Below are positions 51,306-62,018 of a DNA stretch of 64,000 bases, piece by piece. Numbering within the stretch: position 1 is the stretch's first letter; every line of letters starts with the position of its first letter. The DNA comes from a virus. Position numbers and translations under genes: made by a program. Where the stretch lies: positions 91,896 through 155,895 of IMG/VR virus record IMGVR_UViG_3300027917_000021. One strand, written 5' to 3'. The notes beneath the pieces were generated by a model. The model was not told where the DNA came from. It searched no databases and saw nothing but the letters and a program-made list of their open reading frames with translations.

Positions 51306-53060
51306 GTGTCTTCATATCTACCTGAAATAAACGTACAAGTTCCTTGTGATCCTTCTGATCTAATATCTAAATTAGAAGAAGATCTAGAAAGAGAATTGGG
51401 AGAATTTAGCAACACTCTCAAAAATAGTAGAATTTGGGGAAATCCATTAATTACCGCTGGAATCTCACAAGTTCTTGGGACAGCCGCTAGTTTTTTTAGT
51501 ACTAACCTGGTAGAAAATTTATTAGAATCAGACGTTGTATCCGAAATAATAGAACGCGCACAAGATTATGTGTCCGTATTTTTGACCAGCGAACCACAAA
51601 TGAAGCTTGCCGCAAATTATTTGTTGATTCAAAACCTTAAATCAGATCTAAAGGCTCGTGTAGAAGTATTAGATTTGTTAGAGAAAAAACTTACAGCAAT
51701 GGATCGCTTTATAAGAGCCTGGGATTATTATGAAATTGCCAATTTTGAATTACGAAAACTAAGACAGGCAGAAGCTTATATGCGCGGGGCAAAATCTAAA
51801 ATGAAAAGATCAAGTGAGTTATTTAAAACTTTTCAGAGATTTGCATCAAATCCATATAGATCTGCAGTACAGGATGTAAAATCTGCAGGCGATTCTTTAG
51901 AAATTAGATATGTAGATCCTAATCGTCCAGATCTATTTGTATATTGGAAAAAATGGTGGGATAAAGTACAAGATGATCTTAAAGAATTTGCAGAAAATTC
52001 ATTAGATGTACTAAGTTTATTGCCGGCTGATAAAAAAATATTAGACGATGTATTTCCTGAGTGGGTGTCTATTTATGGATTACTATCAATTAGATTTGTG
52101 CAGGAAGCTACCAATTCTGGAAAAAGCTCTACCTGGTTACAAGATTTTGCTAAACGAGAAATTAATAGAATATTTAAAGGTAAAGAATTAATACCTTTAA
52201 ATAAAACTATAAGAAAAACTTTATTAGAAATTAGTAATCTTGATTCTACTTGGGAGGGAATGAATCAATTTGCAGGAAATCTTTCAACTCAGCTAGAAGA
52301 AAATTTAAATAATATCACAACATTGCAAGAACAAATGGAGAGAGATGCCTATTTAAATATTCCTTCTGAAGTGAAACTTGCTGCAAAAAATGCCATGTAT
52401 TTAACCCAACTTAGAGCTTTATATACACAACTACTAATAAACAAAGAAATTGTTACAGAATATGATGATTTATTAAGTGACTTTGTTGCTTTAGAAACTC
52501 TAATTACAGAAGCAAGACGATATCCAGAAGAAGGTACACACCCAGCAGAAACTGTGGCTGATTTAGTATTAGAAAGTTATGAAGCAATTATTTTTGGATT
52601 TTTTTCAGAAGGTGGATCTCGACAAGCATTGATAAAAATAGGAAATGTTAAAAGACGAATAAATATAGCATTACAAAATGATCAATATTTAGTAGGACTT
52701 TGTAATGCATTTGATGCTTTAGATAATGCACTTGTTTCTGAAATTCTACGAATTTATAATAAAAATATTGGTTATATAGAAAATCTATTTGAACAAATAG
52801 GAAATACAGCGGCACTCAATGCTGTAATCGAATTAGATTTTTCAGGATTAAAAGACAAATTATGGCCAAAACGTTCTGATGATCGATGTGTAGGAAAACA
52901 AGTTTTGGGTGATTTAGCTGAAAGTAGAGCAGAGATGGATTTAAGACAAAACCAGAGAAAATTAAATTGGACCAAGGCATTAATAGAAAAAATGGATTGG
53001 ATACAAGATCCACTGGCTGCTATAAAAAGTAATTTTGGACTATCGATGTTAGGTGAATAA
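51306..53060 (+). CDS. Helical tail/baseplate protein, unknown
   Basis: A 584-residue, largely alpha-helical protein beginning at GTG 51306, directly after the sigma-like gene's stop. Charged heptad-rich segments throughout (LKARVEVLDLLEKKLTAMDR, LEENLNNITTLQEQMERDAY). Context between hub and gp25-like genes suggests a baseplate or tail-interior component. No family recognised. Confidence 0.45.
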   Translation: MSSYLPEINVQVPCDPSDLISKLEEDLERELGEFSNTLKNSRIWGNPLITAGISQVLGTAASFFSTNLVENLLESDVVSEIIERAQDYVSVFLTSEPQMKLAANYLLIQNLKSDLKARVEVLDLLEKKLTAMDRFIRAWDYYEIANFELRKLRQAEAYMRGAKSKMKRSSELFKTFQRFASNPYRSAVQDVKSAGDSLEIRYVDPNRPDLFVYWKKWWDKVQDDLKEFAENSLDVLSLLPADKKILDDVFPEWVSIYGLLSIRFVQEATNSGKSSTWLQDFAKREINRIFKGKELIPLNKTIRKTLLEISNLDSTWEGMNQFAGNLSTQLEENLNNITTLQEQMERDAYLNIPSEVKLAAKNAMYLTQLRALYTQLLINKEIVTEYDDLLSDFVALETLITEARRYPEEGTHPAETVADLVLESYEAIIFGFFSEGGSRQALIKIGNVKRRINIALQNDQYLVGLCNAFDALDNALVSEILRIYNKNIGYIENLFEQIGNTAALNAVIELDFSGLKDKLWPKRSDDRCVGKQVLGDLAESRAEMDLRQNQRKLNWTKALIEKMDWIQDPLAAIKSNFGLSMLGE

Positions 53061-53476
53061 TGAAAAAAGACATCAAACTATTATACATAAATGACCTCGA
53101 CGATAGGACTTATCGTGGCTTTGGATCTAAAAGTTCGGGGGTTGTCCGTGGTATTGATGCATTATTACAAAAAATTACTAAAATTTTATTTACTATTGTA
53201 GGAAGCGATCTTTATAATCCAAACTATGGAAGCAACTTACAAGTATTTCTAAGCTATGGTCCAAAGTCTGAACAAGAAATGTCTTCATATGTTAGTATGG
53301 CAATAAGCCAAGCAGAAGATTTGATCATAACTGATCAATTAGATAAAGATCTTGAAGACCAAGAAAGATTAATAGATTTATCTTTAAAGTCTGTAACACA
53401 ATTAAATAATAATGATTGGGAAATTGAATTGTATGTGCAGACAGCAAAAAATGAGACATACTTATTAAGAGTATAA
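53060..53476 (+). CDS. Baseplate wedge protein, gp25-like
   Basis: A 138-residue protein. SGVVRGIDALLQKITKILFT and DLYNPNYGSNLQVFL match the gp25/lysozyme-like wedge family, which sits under the sheath in contractile baseplates. The next gene encodes the usual gp47/J-like partner. Its start overlaps the preceding stop by one base. Confidence 0.78.
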   Translation: MKKDIKLLYINDLDDRTYRGFGSKSSGVVRGIDALLQKITKILFTIVGSDLYNPNYGSNLQVFLSYGPKSEQEMSSYVSMAISQAEDLIITDQLDKDLEDQERLIDLSLKSVTQLNNNDWEIELYVQTAKNETYLLRV

Positions 53477-53477
53477 A

Positions 53478-54650
53478 ATGGATACAAAACAATTAATAAA
53501 AAATATAATAGCTGAGCATGATCCAGATATAGATACTTCAGAAGGCTCCGGAGTAACTGATATTCTAATTAACCCATTAGCAAATGTATTAAACTATTAT
53601 CAAACTGTATTACAAGAATTAGAAAATTTTTTATCGGTAATAGATTTAACATCATTATCAAATGCTGATTTAGATGCTATTACTTCTACTTTTCTACTAA
53701 CACGTAAAACAGGATCAAAGGCAACTGGTTATGTTAAAATAGGTTTTGCGGCCCCAGTTAATTTAACTTTGCAAAAAGGACAACAATTCAAAACAAGCGC
53801 CGGAAAATATTATCAAACCACAAGACAGTATTCTATAACAGCTGGACAAATGAGCCTTAATACACAAAATAATTATTTCTTGACCGGAGCCATTCCCGTA
53901 GAGGCTACGGCAGCAGGCGATGATTATACTATTGGACCAAATGAAATTAATGAGGTTGTAAATCCATCTTTTACTTATTTAAAAGTTTTTAATACTACCA
54001 GTTTTTCGAGGGGTGTAGATGATGAAACAAATGAAGCATTGTATGACAGACTTCTAGCTTCAGTAACTTCAGATACATCTTTATCAAAACTTAGCTTCCA
54101 AAAAATTATTTCTGATCATTATGACATCAAGGATTTGGATGTAAAAGGTTTTGGCGATATAGAAATGGTACGAGATGTAAATTATGAAGGCGTAGATTTT
54201 AATGCTTATACAAAATTAGATTATTTTGGAAAAACACAGGGACAAGATACGCTTCCACATAACCAAAATATTGCTGGGGCTTTTATTCTTAGTGGGCAAC
54301 AGCCTCCAGACTTCCAAAATTTATCTCTTAATGAGTTTGATGACGTACAATATGAAAATATTTATAGACTGGATGACGCATTGTACGCGAATACTGTGTC
54401 TACAAATTTACTTAACGAAACTTTTAGCGAATCAACCTTAAGTAGTAATTGGCTAACTTCTGACGGAGAACTAGGTTTGGAAAGATTGAAAGTTCCAGAA
54501 GAAATAACCATTGTTGATAGCACAGTAAGGCTAGGTATTGCACCAGATACTGAGCCTGACATAGAAGTTGTTTTGGATCAAAAGAAATTGAATGCAATAA
54601 TTGCTCAATTAACTAAAGTTATTACATCTGCAGGACAGAGGATATCATAA
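53478..54650 (+). CDS. Baseplate J/gp47-like protein
   Basis: A 390-residue protein. The N-terminal helix region, LDAITSTFLLTRKTGSKATGYVKIGF, KGQQFKTSAGKYYQTTRQY and FSRGVDDETNEALYDRLL are typical of baseplate J/gp47 wedge proteins. It ends 390 residues in, with a helical tail. It pairs with the gp25-like gene just before it. Confidence 0.8.
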   Translation: MDTKQLIKNIIAEHDPDIDTSEGSGVTDILINPLANVLNYYQTVLQELENFLSVIDLTSLSNADLDAITSTFLLTRKTGSKATGYVKIGFAAPVNLTLQKGQQFKTSAGKYYQTTRQYSITAGQMSLNTQNNYFLTGAIPVEATAAGDDYTIGPNEINEVVNPSFTYLKVFNTTSFSRGVDDETNEALYDRLLASVTSDTSLSKLSFQKIISDHYDIKDLDVKGFGDIEMVRDVNYEGVDFNAYTKLDYFGKTQGQDTLPHNQNIAGAFILSGQQPPDFQNLSLNEFDDVQYENIYRLDDALYANTVSTNLLNETFSESTLSSNWLTSDGELGLERLKVPEEITIVDSTVRLGIAPDTEPDIEVVLDQKKLNAIIAQLTKVITSAGQRIS

Positions 54651-56365
54651 TGGCAAGATCTTATAAAGGTGATTTTACCTATGACGAATGGTACAATCTA
54701 AAAAATAAATTATTAAATGATATAAGAACTATATTTCAAAATTTAATAAGTACCACTACAGCTTATAATTTTTCACCTATATTACACAGATATATGGGAT
54801 TACATACTGGTATTAAACTTTCAGGAAAGTTTAAAACAAGTGATCCCAGCGAAAATGGAAATATGTGTTATACTACTTTTTGGAGGAGTGAAAATGTAGC
54901 TATACCACATGATGGTGTAGGAATGGCATGGGTAAAAGGAAGTGGTGGAACTTATAATGTTTATATTGTAGACAATGATGTACTGAGCAACGATGTATTT
55001 ATAGGAAATGGCATTGTTCGAGAAGATCTTGGCATTAATAAATTTATTGCAGCAGGAAAAAAAGAAATATTAATAGATACCTGGTATGAATTTTCTCTCA
55101 AAATAAAAAATGATAATTCTATAATTGCTAAAGTATGGAATAATGGCAGCGGAGAGCCGGGAGATGATGATGCTCCTGGTGCTAATTATATTATTGTAAA
55201 AAGTGGCGCATCAGGAACGGCCTTTAGAGAAGGTACAGCAGAAGATTATCAATTTGGAATAGGTATTCATAATACTAACGGGGGTGAATGGTTCTTTGAT
55301 GACTTGCAAATCTTAGCAATTGATTCTGCGTATCCATATTCATTATTCAAATTTAAAACGGCCCCCGCTACCTTTACTGGTCCAGCTACATTTAAATATT
55401 ATGGATATGCTTATGATGAAGCTACAACATATGGATTAACTGCCTATTTATTATCTTCTGGAGAAGCGTGGGTTGAGATAGGCGATAATTCTTCTACAGG
55501 GGCCTCACAAGTAGAAGACACTGAAATATCTTATGAAATAGATGATATTTCAGATTGGAGAAATGCAGATGGATATTTATACGCTGCGGTTAGACCAGAC
55601 GGTACAGTTGGAGAAAAAAACTTAAATACTTATTATACATCATTAGAAAATGTAATGCTTTCTGGAATTCATACTGGAAATATGATAGACGTTTGGATAG
55701 AAGCACCTGAAAAAATAGTTGAAGAAGAAATATCCATTAATTCAGTAAATGGCATTATAGATATAACGGACACAGATTTTAATGTACCTATACAGGAAAT
55801 AGTAGAATTAATAGACTCAGGGGACAGCACTTTAGACTATGCTGATTGGACAATGACAACAAATATTGGTTCAGCATTTTCTACAGAACCAATACAATAT
55901 ATAACCCTTGGTGGTTCATATACTGGAGTAAGTGAAACATTCACAGTAGTGTCTAGATATTATTCAGATGGTCCAGGAGTACAAACTTTATTAAACTCAG
56001 ATGATTATAGAACACCGGGTGCAAAGAATATAGTTAAAATAAAACCACCACATGCAATACAAATAGATAATTTAGAATTTCGCGGATTATTAACACGTGA
56101 TCAAGCTGTTGAACATATAAAAGATTTTGTTTATAGTATTGATGATTCAGTATTTGAGGTATCTGATATGTTATCATACCTATATAATCATGGGGTAACC
56201 TACGTTAATTTGAATACGTTGAGTATTAAAATAAGATCTTACAATTATAAAAATATAAGAACTAGTGGAGACGGCATACCTGTAACAAATGCTTATTCAT
56301 TTTCTGGAATTGGAAGTTTTTATACTCATACAAATGATTTACTTGGAGTAACTAAGATTGTTTAA
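54650..56365 (+). CDS. Tail fibre or baseplate-surface protein with jelly-roll-like domain
   Basis: A 571-residue protein, strand-rich. Residues 55-220 look like a concanavalin-type sandwich (FSLKIKNDNSIIAKVWNNGSG, GEWFFDDLQILAID). The C-terminal third has mixed helices and strands (AVEHIKDFVYSIDDSVFEV). One-base overlap with the J-like gene suggests direct attachment to the baseplate. Confidence 0.5.
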   Translation: MARSYKGDFTYDEWYNLKNKLLNDIRTIFQNLISTTTAYNFSPILHRYMGLHTGIKLSGKFKTSDPSENGNMCYTTFWRSENVAIPHDGVGMAWVKGSGGTYNVYIVDNDVLSNDVFIGNGIVREDLGINKFIAAGKKEILIDTWYEFSLKIKNDNSIIAKVWNNGSGEPGDDDAPGANYIIVKSGASGTAFREGTAEDYQFGIGIHNTNGGEWFFDDLQILAIDSAYPYSLFKFKTAPATFTGPATFKYYGYAYDEATTYGLTAYLLSSGEAWVEIGDNSSTGASQVEDTEISYEIDDISDWRNADGYLYAAVRPDGTVGEKNLNTYYTSLENVMLSGIHTGNMIDVWIEAPEKIVEEEISINSVNGIIDITDTDFNVPIQEIVELIDSGDSTLDYADWTMTTNIGSAFSTEPIQYITLGGSYTGVSETFTVVSRYYSDGPGVQTLLNSDDYRTPGAKNIVKIKPPHAIQIDNLEFRGLLTRDQAVEHIKDFVYSIDDSVFEVSDMLSYLYNHGVTYVNLNTLSIKIRSYNYKNIRTSGDGIPVTNAYSFSGIGSFYTHTNDLLGVTKIV

Positions 56366-57371
56366 TACCGCACAAGATTTTTGGAAAGGTCTTGGAAGCT
56401 TTTGGCTTCACTTTGAAAACAGGGCTGATTTAGAAGCTTTTTGGGACGGTATGTTTGAAGCTTTAAAAGAAGCCCACCGAAATCTATATAAGGTAAGTAC
56501 GGGAAAATTTCCAGCATATAGCCCGGATGTATGGAATCATAAATATATTTCAATACCATTGGTATGGTCTGGGGTAGAAGATAATCGTATAAATGAAACA
56601 AATTATTTTAGTTTACCAGACGAATATGTCGGTACATTTTCTATACCAGAACTGTCAGGAATAAACACAGGACAAATCTTAGAGCAGGGAACAGATTATT
56701 CAATAGTTGATTGTAATAAAATATACATCACAAATTTAAGTGGTCTAGAGCACGACACATCATATATAGAAAGTCTACAGGTAGATTTATACGCTGAAAA
56801 TTTATATCGTATAGATCCAATGATTTTTAATTTAGTTAGAAAAATGGCAGATACTGAAAATTTAATTACAGATCAAACACCATATTATCCCTTTACATAT
56901 GATGGTAGTGATTCTGATACATTATTACTTGAGAAGGCTAAGTTGATAAAATATATGACATGGGCAATGTTTTATTTAAGATTACAAAAACCAAGCATTA
57001 CCAATTTAAAAAAGATATACAATATTATTTATAATTTACCTTTTGCATATGAGGATGGAACGGCATCTATATCGGGCACATCCTGCACGATAGGAAATTA
57101 TACTTATTATATTTCTGGAGGCGAGAGCTGGGGTATTGGGGATGGAGCGTCTGTTAACAGATTTGATCCATTAACCAGCGGAATAGAATTAAAAGATAGA
57201 ATATCTGATCCAGCAGAAATAATATCTGAATTTGGAAATCTAGGCGATGCCTATAGTTTTATTTTAGAAGTAACTCCATTAACGGCCAGTGTCTATGATA
57301 CAGATTTTATAAGTAAATATGAAGAAGATTTCTTAGATGCAGCTTTTAATATAAAAACAACGTTGATTTAA
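56358..57371 (+). CDS. Baseplate-associated protein, possibly tail-protein-I-like
   Basis: A 337-residue protein starting at TTG 56358, eight bases inside the previous gene. The opening (FNTAQDFWKGLGSFWLHFENRADLEAFWDGMFEALKEA) is a helical, Trp-rich domain and the remainder is strand-rich. Position after J-like genes matches where tail protein I is often found. The start codon is uncertain. Confidence 0.48.
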   Translation: MFNTAQDFWKGLGSFWLHFENRADLEAFWDGMFEALKEAHRNLYKVSTGKFPAYSPDVWNHKYISIPLVWSGVEDNRINETNYFSLPDEYVGTFSIPELSGINTGQILEQGTDYSIVDCNKIYITNLSGLEHDTSYIESLQVDLYAENLYRIDPMIFNLVRKMADTENLITDQTPYYPFTYDGSDSDTLLLEKAKLIKYMTWAMFYLRLQKPSITNLKKIYNIIYNLPFAYEDGTASISGTSCTIGNYTYYISGGESWGIGDGASVNRFDPLTSGIELKDRISDPAEIISEFGNLGDAYSFILEVTPLTASVYDTDFISKYEEDFLDAAFNIKTTLI

Positions 57372-57415
57372 GGTAAAAAAATAATTAAATTTATTAAACA
57401 TTTGAAAGAGAAATT

Positions 57416-59737
57416 ATGGAAAAGGTAATTAGCCCTCGTGGATCAAAAGTTGATCTAAGTGAATTAGTTGATAGTATACAAAATACTGGTGCAAATAATA
57501 TGAAGGACTTAATGGACACCCTATTTAAATCATATGGTGTTCTTTGTTCTGGCATCACAGATACTAGTTTAAAATTATCACAATATTCTACGGACAGTGT
57601 CGAAGTATCACCTGGCATGGCTATAGTACCGGCCGGCCACCCAATATCTGTTACTGGAAATGATCCAGTTGAAGATCGTAGATTAACTATAGACGATGGA
57701 TATAGTGGTTCTGTTTGGATTTCTTACGTACCATTTACTACAGATCCGGTACAAATATTAGATGGATTTGCGTGGTTACCATCCGGAACACAGTTCTCCG
57801 ATTCTATACAATACCCATATTACGCTTTAGTAGCTGACGATCCGGGTATTTCCGGAGTAGAGTTGGCCATAGTGCACCGTGTTGGCTCAACTGTATATAT
57901 AACCGATCAACGAACAGATAATAAATTACAGCTCTATGATCAACTATCACATTTCCAAAATACTGACTGGTATACAACTGCTACAGACTTTAAGGTGGGT
58001 GTTGGTAATCCGGATTTTGGTGATGGCCTTGGATTGTCTGTAAAATTGGTACCAGAAACTCCATTAGATCCTATAAGAATTAGAATATCAGATATATCTC
58101 CTATTAGTTTATATGATTATATTGATGCTACTGCACTAAATTTTATTCCATATCAACTTCGTTCGGCCATAATGTTGCCAACTGCTGGAGTAACAATACA
58201 ATGGGGACTTGATTATATAACTGGTACTGGTGGGAGTAGTACATTTAGAATGGAGGGGTATGAATCAACAATGCATACTGAAACCATTCAATTTAGTGAA
58301 GATGAATTAGTAGGATATTATTTTACGGTAGACAGCACTGACTATCTTATCAGCTCTAATGATGCTACAGATGGAAGTGATTATACACAACTTTATTTAA
58401 CGTTACCAAATGGTGGAGGGGCAGGAACTGTTCCTAGTGCTAATTCTTCTAATCCAGCAAAACTACATCATAATGCAGATAGATATAAAATAAAAGCACA
58501 GGCCTTATTACCAGTTTCGTTGCGCCCACTGCCAATTGGATCTATACAAACAGAGATTGGACTTGGGACAACACCCCCAGAACAAAGCATTAATTTACAA
58601 TTAATGCTTGGATTTGTATATGAAATTAGGGTACAGGCATGTAATGACGAAGAAAAATCCTCCATTGTTACAATGGCGTCTGGAAAATACATGGATAGGG
58701 GAATAACTGAAACTTCTTATGCTTCTCCTTTTATTGTAAAAATACCTGCAATTGATATGACTGGGGCCGCTGTTACTGCCGTTGCAGACGACGCTGGATT
58801 TAAAATAACCATTATTGGAATGGACGATGCCACAGATTTTGAAATTGTTTATACAACGGATAATTCCGGAGCAGACTTCACAAATCCTAATCATCAAAGA
58901 ATAGTAACCAGTGACCGAGTAGTAAACGTTTCTGCTATAGGTATACGAGAATACAATATTAAAGTACGTCCTCTGCGTGGCGGTTTTGTAGCATCTACAA
59001 TAGGTGTTCCTTATGTAGAAACGAGTATTGTAGGTGGCGCTGGAGGTGCTTTGCCAAATGAAAAATTAGTACCTTATGTTAATGTAGATATATATGGGGA
59101 AGCTATAACTGGTGCGAGTTTATTAGATGCAACTAGCAGTTATGCTTTCGTAGAATATCCATACTCTGGGTTACAATTTCCTTTAAGACTTCAAGGAAAA
59201 AATATATTAGATTCTGATACTCCTGACCGTAACAAATATAAAATTGCCGAAATTAAAACATACGAAGATTTGGCAGTTTTTACTAGATTATCAACTGTAT
59301 GGAGTCCAACTAATATCGATGTAACTGGTACATTATATTTAGGAAATGTTGCACCTAATGTATCCGGTATTACTGCACTTTCTGCAATGTCAGATTATTT
59401 AAAACGTCAAAGGTTTATCTATCAACACAATTTTGACCAAGATGTTATTATTACAAGAATAGATTTTGATTGTGATACTACTGATGGAATAGATGTAGAA
59501 CCTGCTATTTTAAGGTTCTATCAATATCAAAATGAATCGCTTGGCAAAGAAGTAGAAATAACTGCGTCGGATTATTTTTTTGGAGACCAGATAATTAATC
59601 TTTCAATACTTAGTTCACGCGGTGTTAGACGGTTAGTAGTTGATGCATGGGATCCGGCTGGCATTGGAAACTTTAAACACGTTAGTGGTATATTGACAAT
59701 TCATTATCGTGATATATACTACCCGCCATCTAGTTAA
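57416..59737 (+). CDS. Tail fibre protein
   Basis: A 773-residue beta-rich protein. Residues 1-180 resemble the N-terminal attachment part of phage fibres (SVEVSPGMAIVPAGHPISVTG, YVPFTTDP). Residues 435-540 include a fibronectin III-like unit (FKITIIGMDDATDFEIVYTTDNSG, REYNIKVRPLRGG). The C-terminal 110 residues form another sandwich. Likely host-recognition role, by fold and position. Confidence 0.6.
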   Translation: MEKVISPRGSKVDLSELVDSIQNTGANNMKDLMDTLFKSYGVLCSGITDTSLKLSQYSTDSVEVSPGMAIVPAGHPISVTGNDPVEDRRLTIDDGYSGSVWISYVPFTTDPVQILDGFAWLPSGTQFSDSIQYPYYALVADDPGISGVELAIVHRVGSTVYITDQRTDNKLQLYDQLSHFQNTDWYTTATDFKVGVGNPDFGDGLGLSVKLVPETPLDPIRIRISDISPISLYDYIDATALNFIPYQLRSAIMLPTAGVTIQWGLDYITGTGGSSTFRMEGYESTMHTETIQFSEDELVGYYFTVDSTDYLISSNDATDGSDYTQLYLTLPNGGGAGTVPSANSSNPAKLHHNADRYKIKAQALLPVSLRPLPIGSIQTEIGLGTTPPEQSINLQLMLGFVYEIRVQACNDEEKSSIVTMASGKYMDRGITETSYASPFIVKIPAIDMTGAAVTAVADDAGFKITIIGMDDATDFEIVYTTDNSGADFTNPNHQRIVTSDRVVNVSAIGIREYNIKVRPLRGGFVASTIGVPYVETSIVGGAGGALPNEKLVPYVNVDIYGEAITGASLLDATSSYAFVEYPYSGLQFPLRLQGKNILDSDTPDRNKYKIAEIKTYEDLAVFTRLSTVWSPTNIDVTGTLYLGNVAPNVSGITALSAMSDYLKRQRFIYQHNFDQDVIITRIDFDCDTTDGIDVEPAILRFYQYQNESLGKEVEITASDYFFGDQIINLSILSSRGVRRLVVDAWDPAGIGNFKHVSGILTIHYRDIYYPPSS

Positions 59738-59746
59738 TGAAGACAT

Positions 59747-60889
59747 ATGGCAGTTTATCCTTACGCATATAATGATAATAGGTTGTACGGCACTGTAACC
59801 AATTCCAAAGGAATTCCCATAGCTAGCATGGGAGTAGTACTATGGAAAGTACAAGAAAATGGGGACTTGATTGCACAGGTAGATTATGATACTACCGAAA
59901 GAACGGGTCTTTGGCAATTTGGCATTACGGAAACTGGTTGGTATACCGTAAAGTTTTATGGTGGTGGAGCAATTCCAAGCAATAATATTAATAGAGTTTA
60001 TTTGGAATATTCTCCTACTGGAACTGATTATCAAGAACTTACTTATACTATTCAACCTACTTTTAACATAATTGAATTAACCAGTAAAGTAGATGTAAAT
60101 AAGGCTGAAAAAGCTATAATACAAATAGCGTTCTCTAATTTAACTCCAGACACGGGCGATTTAAGATCTATAGAAGTTTATTCTCGTAGAACAGAAGATG
60201 CTGTGGATTATTCTCCATTTAAAACTATACCAATTGCAGAGGATGAAATATCCGCATTAAATGTCAGGGCTGAAATAATTTTGGAAGCAAAACCAGATTA
60301 TTTTGATTTTATGGCAATATTTTTTGATGGCCTTGGAATACCATATAAATCTGGTGGAACTGTATATCAAACTTATGATACTAATGTAAAATTAGATGGC
60401 GTTCCTGATGTTTACGAATACGTTGAAGGTGTGGATCTAGAGGCGACCAATACACCTGATCCAGAAAGTGGTACAATTACAGGAAATATTATAAAATTAA
60501 AATGGACGGATTTAAAAAATTTGGCAAGAACTGCATTTCCAATAGAAAGTAAAGATGCTTTTGGCAGAGCAGTAACTATCTCATATGAGATGGCACAGCG
60601 CCTAATAGAGTATATTGTTTTTATGTATGTATCGGACACCGAAACACAGCCCATAAAACCATATCCAGGAATTGCTGCTTTGTATGGTGCAGTTCCATTT
60701 GGTACAACCCAATGGGCTTTTAAAGATTTACAAACACAAACAGCAGGCAAAAAATGGGTATACATGGGGGACTTTGCCACCTCTAGTGCAGAGTTCACTT
60801 TGCCTAGGAATGTTTGGGTTGCATTCTGGGTTGGGTTCAAAACGTACCGTACTAACAGTCAAATAGAAACCGAAAGATATGTTTACTAA
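59747..60889 (+). CDS. Fibre protein with repeated C-terminal module
   Basis: A 380-residue protein. Residues 10-100 form a carboxypeptidase-regulatory-like sandwich (LYGTVTNSKGIPIASMGVVLWK). Residues 245-380 (IKLKWTDLKNLART, VFMYVSDTETQPIKPYPGIAAL, VAFWVGFKTYR) match by pattern the C-terminus of the protein at 62937. This is a shared fibre module. Confidence 0.55.
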   Translation: MAVYPYAYNDNRLYGTVTNSKGIPIASMGVVLWKVQENGDLIAQVDYDTTERTGLWQFGITETGWYTVKFYGGGAIPSNNINRVYLEYSPTGTDYQELTYTIQPTFNIIELTSKVDVNKAEKAIIQIAFSNLTPDTGDLRSIEVYSRRTEDAVDYSPFKTIPIAEDEISALNVRAEIILEAKPDYFDFMAIFFDGLGIPYKSGGTVYQTYDTNVKLDGVPDVYEYVEGVDLEATNTPDPESGTITGNIIKLKWTDLKNLARTAFPIESKDAFGRAVTISYEMAQRLIEYIVFMYVSDTETQPIKPYPGIAALYGAVPFGTTQWAFKDLQTQTAGKKWVYMGDFATSSAEFTLPRNVWVAFWVGFKTYRTNSQIETERYVY

Positions 60890-61521
60890 TGAAATCTTAT
60901 TTTTGTATTATTGTTGGACTTCCCAACATAGACTTTGAAAATGAAAAAATAGAAATTGATCGAGCTGAAACTTTACAAGAGGCAAAAAAATTAATAAAAA
61001 CAAGAATATATGATGCCGCAATAGTAAATGTTGAACTATCGGACGCAGAAGGATATGATATTACTAAATTTTACCCCCATTACCGCACAATAATTGTGGT
61101 AGATGGAAATATAAATTTAATGGATGGAAAAAATGGAGTTCATAAAATCATCGAATGTTGCTTCACAGAACAAATAATTGAGAGTATATTTGATATAATT
61201 TCCAGCTACTCAAATAAAAATGAGGATAGTTTGATGGTCCTATTATCTATTCAAGATTCTATAGAAGAACTTAAAACTTCCTCAGGATTTATGAAAAGCA
61301 GCCTTAATGAAGTTCACAACCGCCTGGATAAATTAGAACAAAACCAAGACACACTAAAAAATACATTCGGAAAATTTTCCGAACAGAGAATAAAAGCAGA
61401 ACAATTCTTCATTGATACGGTCACAGTATTAAGAGGAGATCTAAACGAATTATCGGAACAAGTAGATGGATCGGAAAGAAATAGAGAGGCAATTCGACGC
61501 AATTTGGAAGAAGCTGGATGA
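60889..61521 (+). CDS. Degenerate response-regulator receiver with coiled coil
   Basis: A 210-residue protein. Residues 1-105 follow a receiver-domain layout, with YDAAIVNVELSDAEGYDI in the place of the phosphoacceptor loop; Asn stands where the aspartate should be, so it probably cannot be phosphorylated. Residues 115-205 are a coiled coil (LNEVHNRLDKLEQNQDTL). It sits between fibre genes and a small membrane protein. The receiver call is by pattern only. Confidence 0.5.
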   Translation: MKSYFCIIVGLPNIDFENEKIEIDRAETLQEAKKLIKTRIYDAAIVNVELSDAEGYDITKFYPHYRTIIVVDGNINLMDGKNGVHKIIECCFTEQIIESIFDIISSYSNKNEDSLMVLLSIQDSIEELKTSSGFMKSSLNEVHNRLDKLEQNQDTLKNTFGKFSEQRIKAEQFFIDTVTVLRGDLNELSEQVDGSERNREAIRRNLEEAG

Positions 61522-61789
61522 AACACATAAATTAGCAAGCCAAGCTTCTTCTTTAGCACAACATGCAGACAAAGGCTTTATTGAACTTAACAGTGAAATG
61601 AAAACAGTTCGACAAACCATAGAGCAACAAAATAAAGATATTAATGGACTTGGAAGCAAGTTTGAAGAGTTTACCGAAAAAATAAGAGATAAACTTACAA
61701 AGAATTTGGCATGGACAATAGGAATTATTTTTGCATTGTTGACTCTATATTCAGGATTAATAATTTTAGTAATAACCAATAAAAACTAA
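61466..61789 (+). CDS. Coiled-coil protein with C-terminal membrane span (holin-like)
   Basis: A 107-residue protein. A coiled coil spans 1-75 and a single hydrophobic span 83-103 (LAWTIGIIFALLTLYSGLIILV) ends NKN. This layout matches XhlA/haemolysin-type small proteins encoded near phage lysis genes, or a tail-associated anchor. It starts 56 bases inside the receiver-like gene; no lysin is seen in the window. Confidence 0.6.
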   Translation: MDRKEIERQFDAIWKKLDETHKLASQASSLAQHADKGFIELNSEMKTVRQTIEQQNKDINGLGSKFEEFTEKIRDKLTKNLAWTIGIIFALLTLYSGLIILVITNKN

Positions 61790-62007
61790 TGAAGAAATTT
61801 AAAGTAGTATTTGAAGTAGAAATAGACATCACTCCAGCAGAAGTCGATGCCATAAGAAAAGACAATCGTGCTTTTCTTACTCATGGATTTTTTGCTAAAG
61901 ACGAAAATGTCGCAAAAATAGCTGCTTATAACAAAGCAGTAGATAGAATTACTAAGGGGCAAGAAGTGAATTATGAAATATTGCCCTGGGAAAAAACAAA
62001 ACTATAA
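61789..62007 (+). CDS. Unknown 72-residue protein
   Basis: Begins with a strand KKFKVVFEVEIDITPAEVD, then a helical segment; charged and soluble. It overlaps the membrane protein's stop by one base. No family recognised. Confidence 0.42.
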   Translation: MKKFKVVFEVEIDITPAEVDAIRKDNRAFLTHGFFAKDENVAKIAAYNKAVDRITKGQEVNYEILPWEKTKL

Positions 62008-62018
62008 GGTAAACATAA

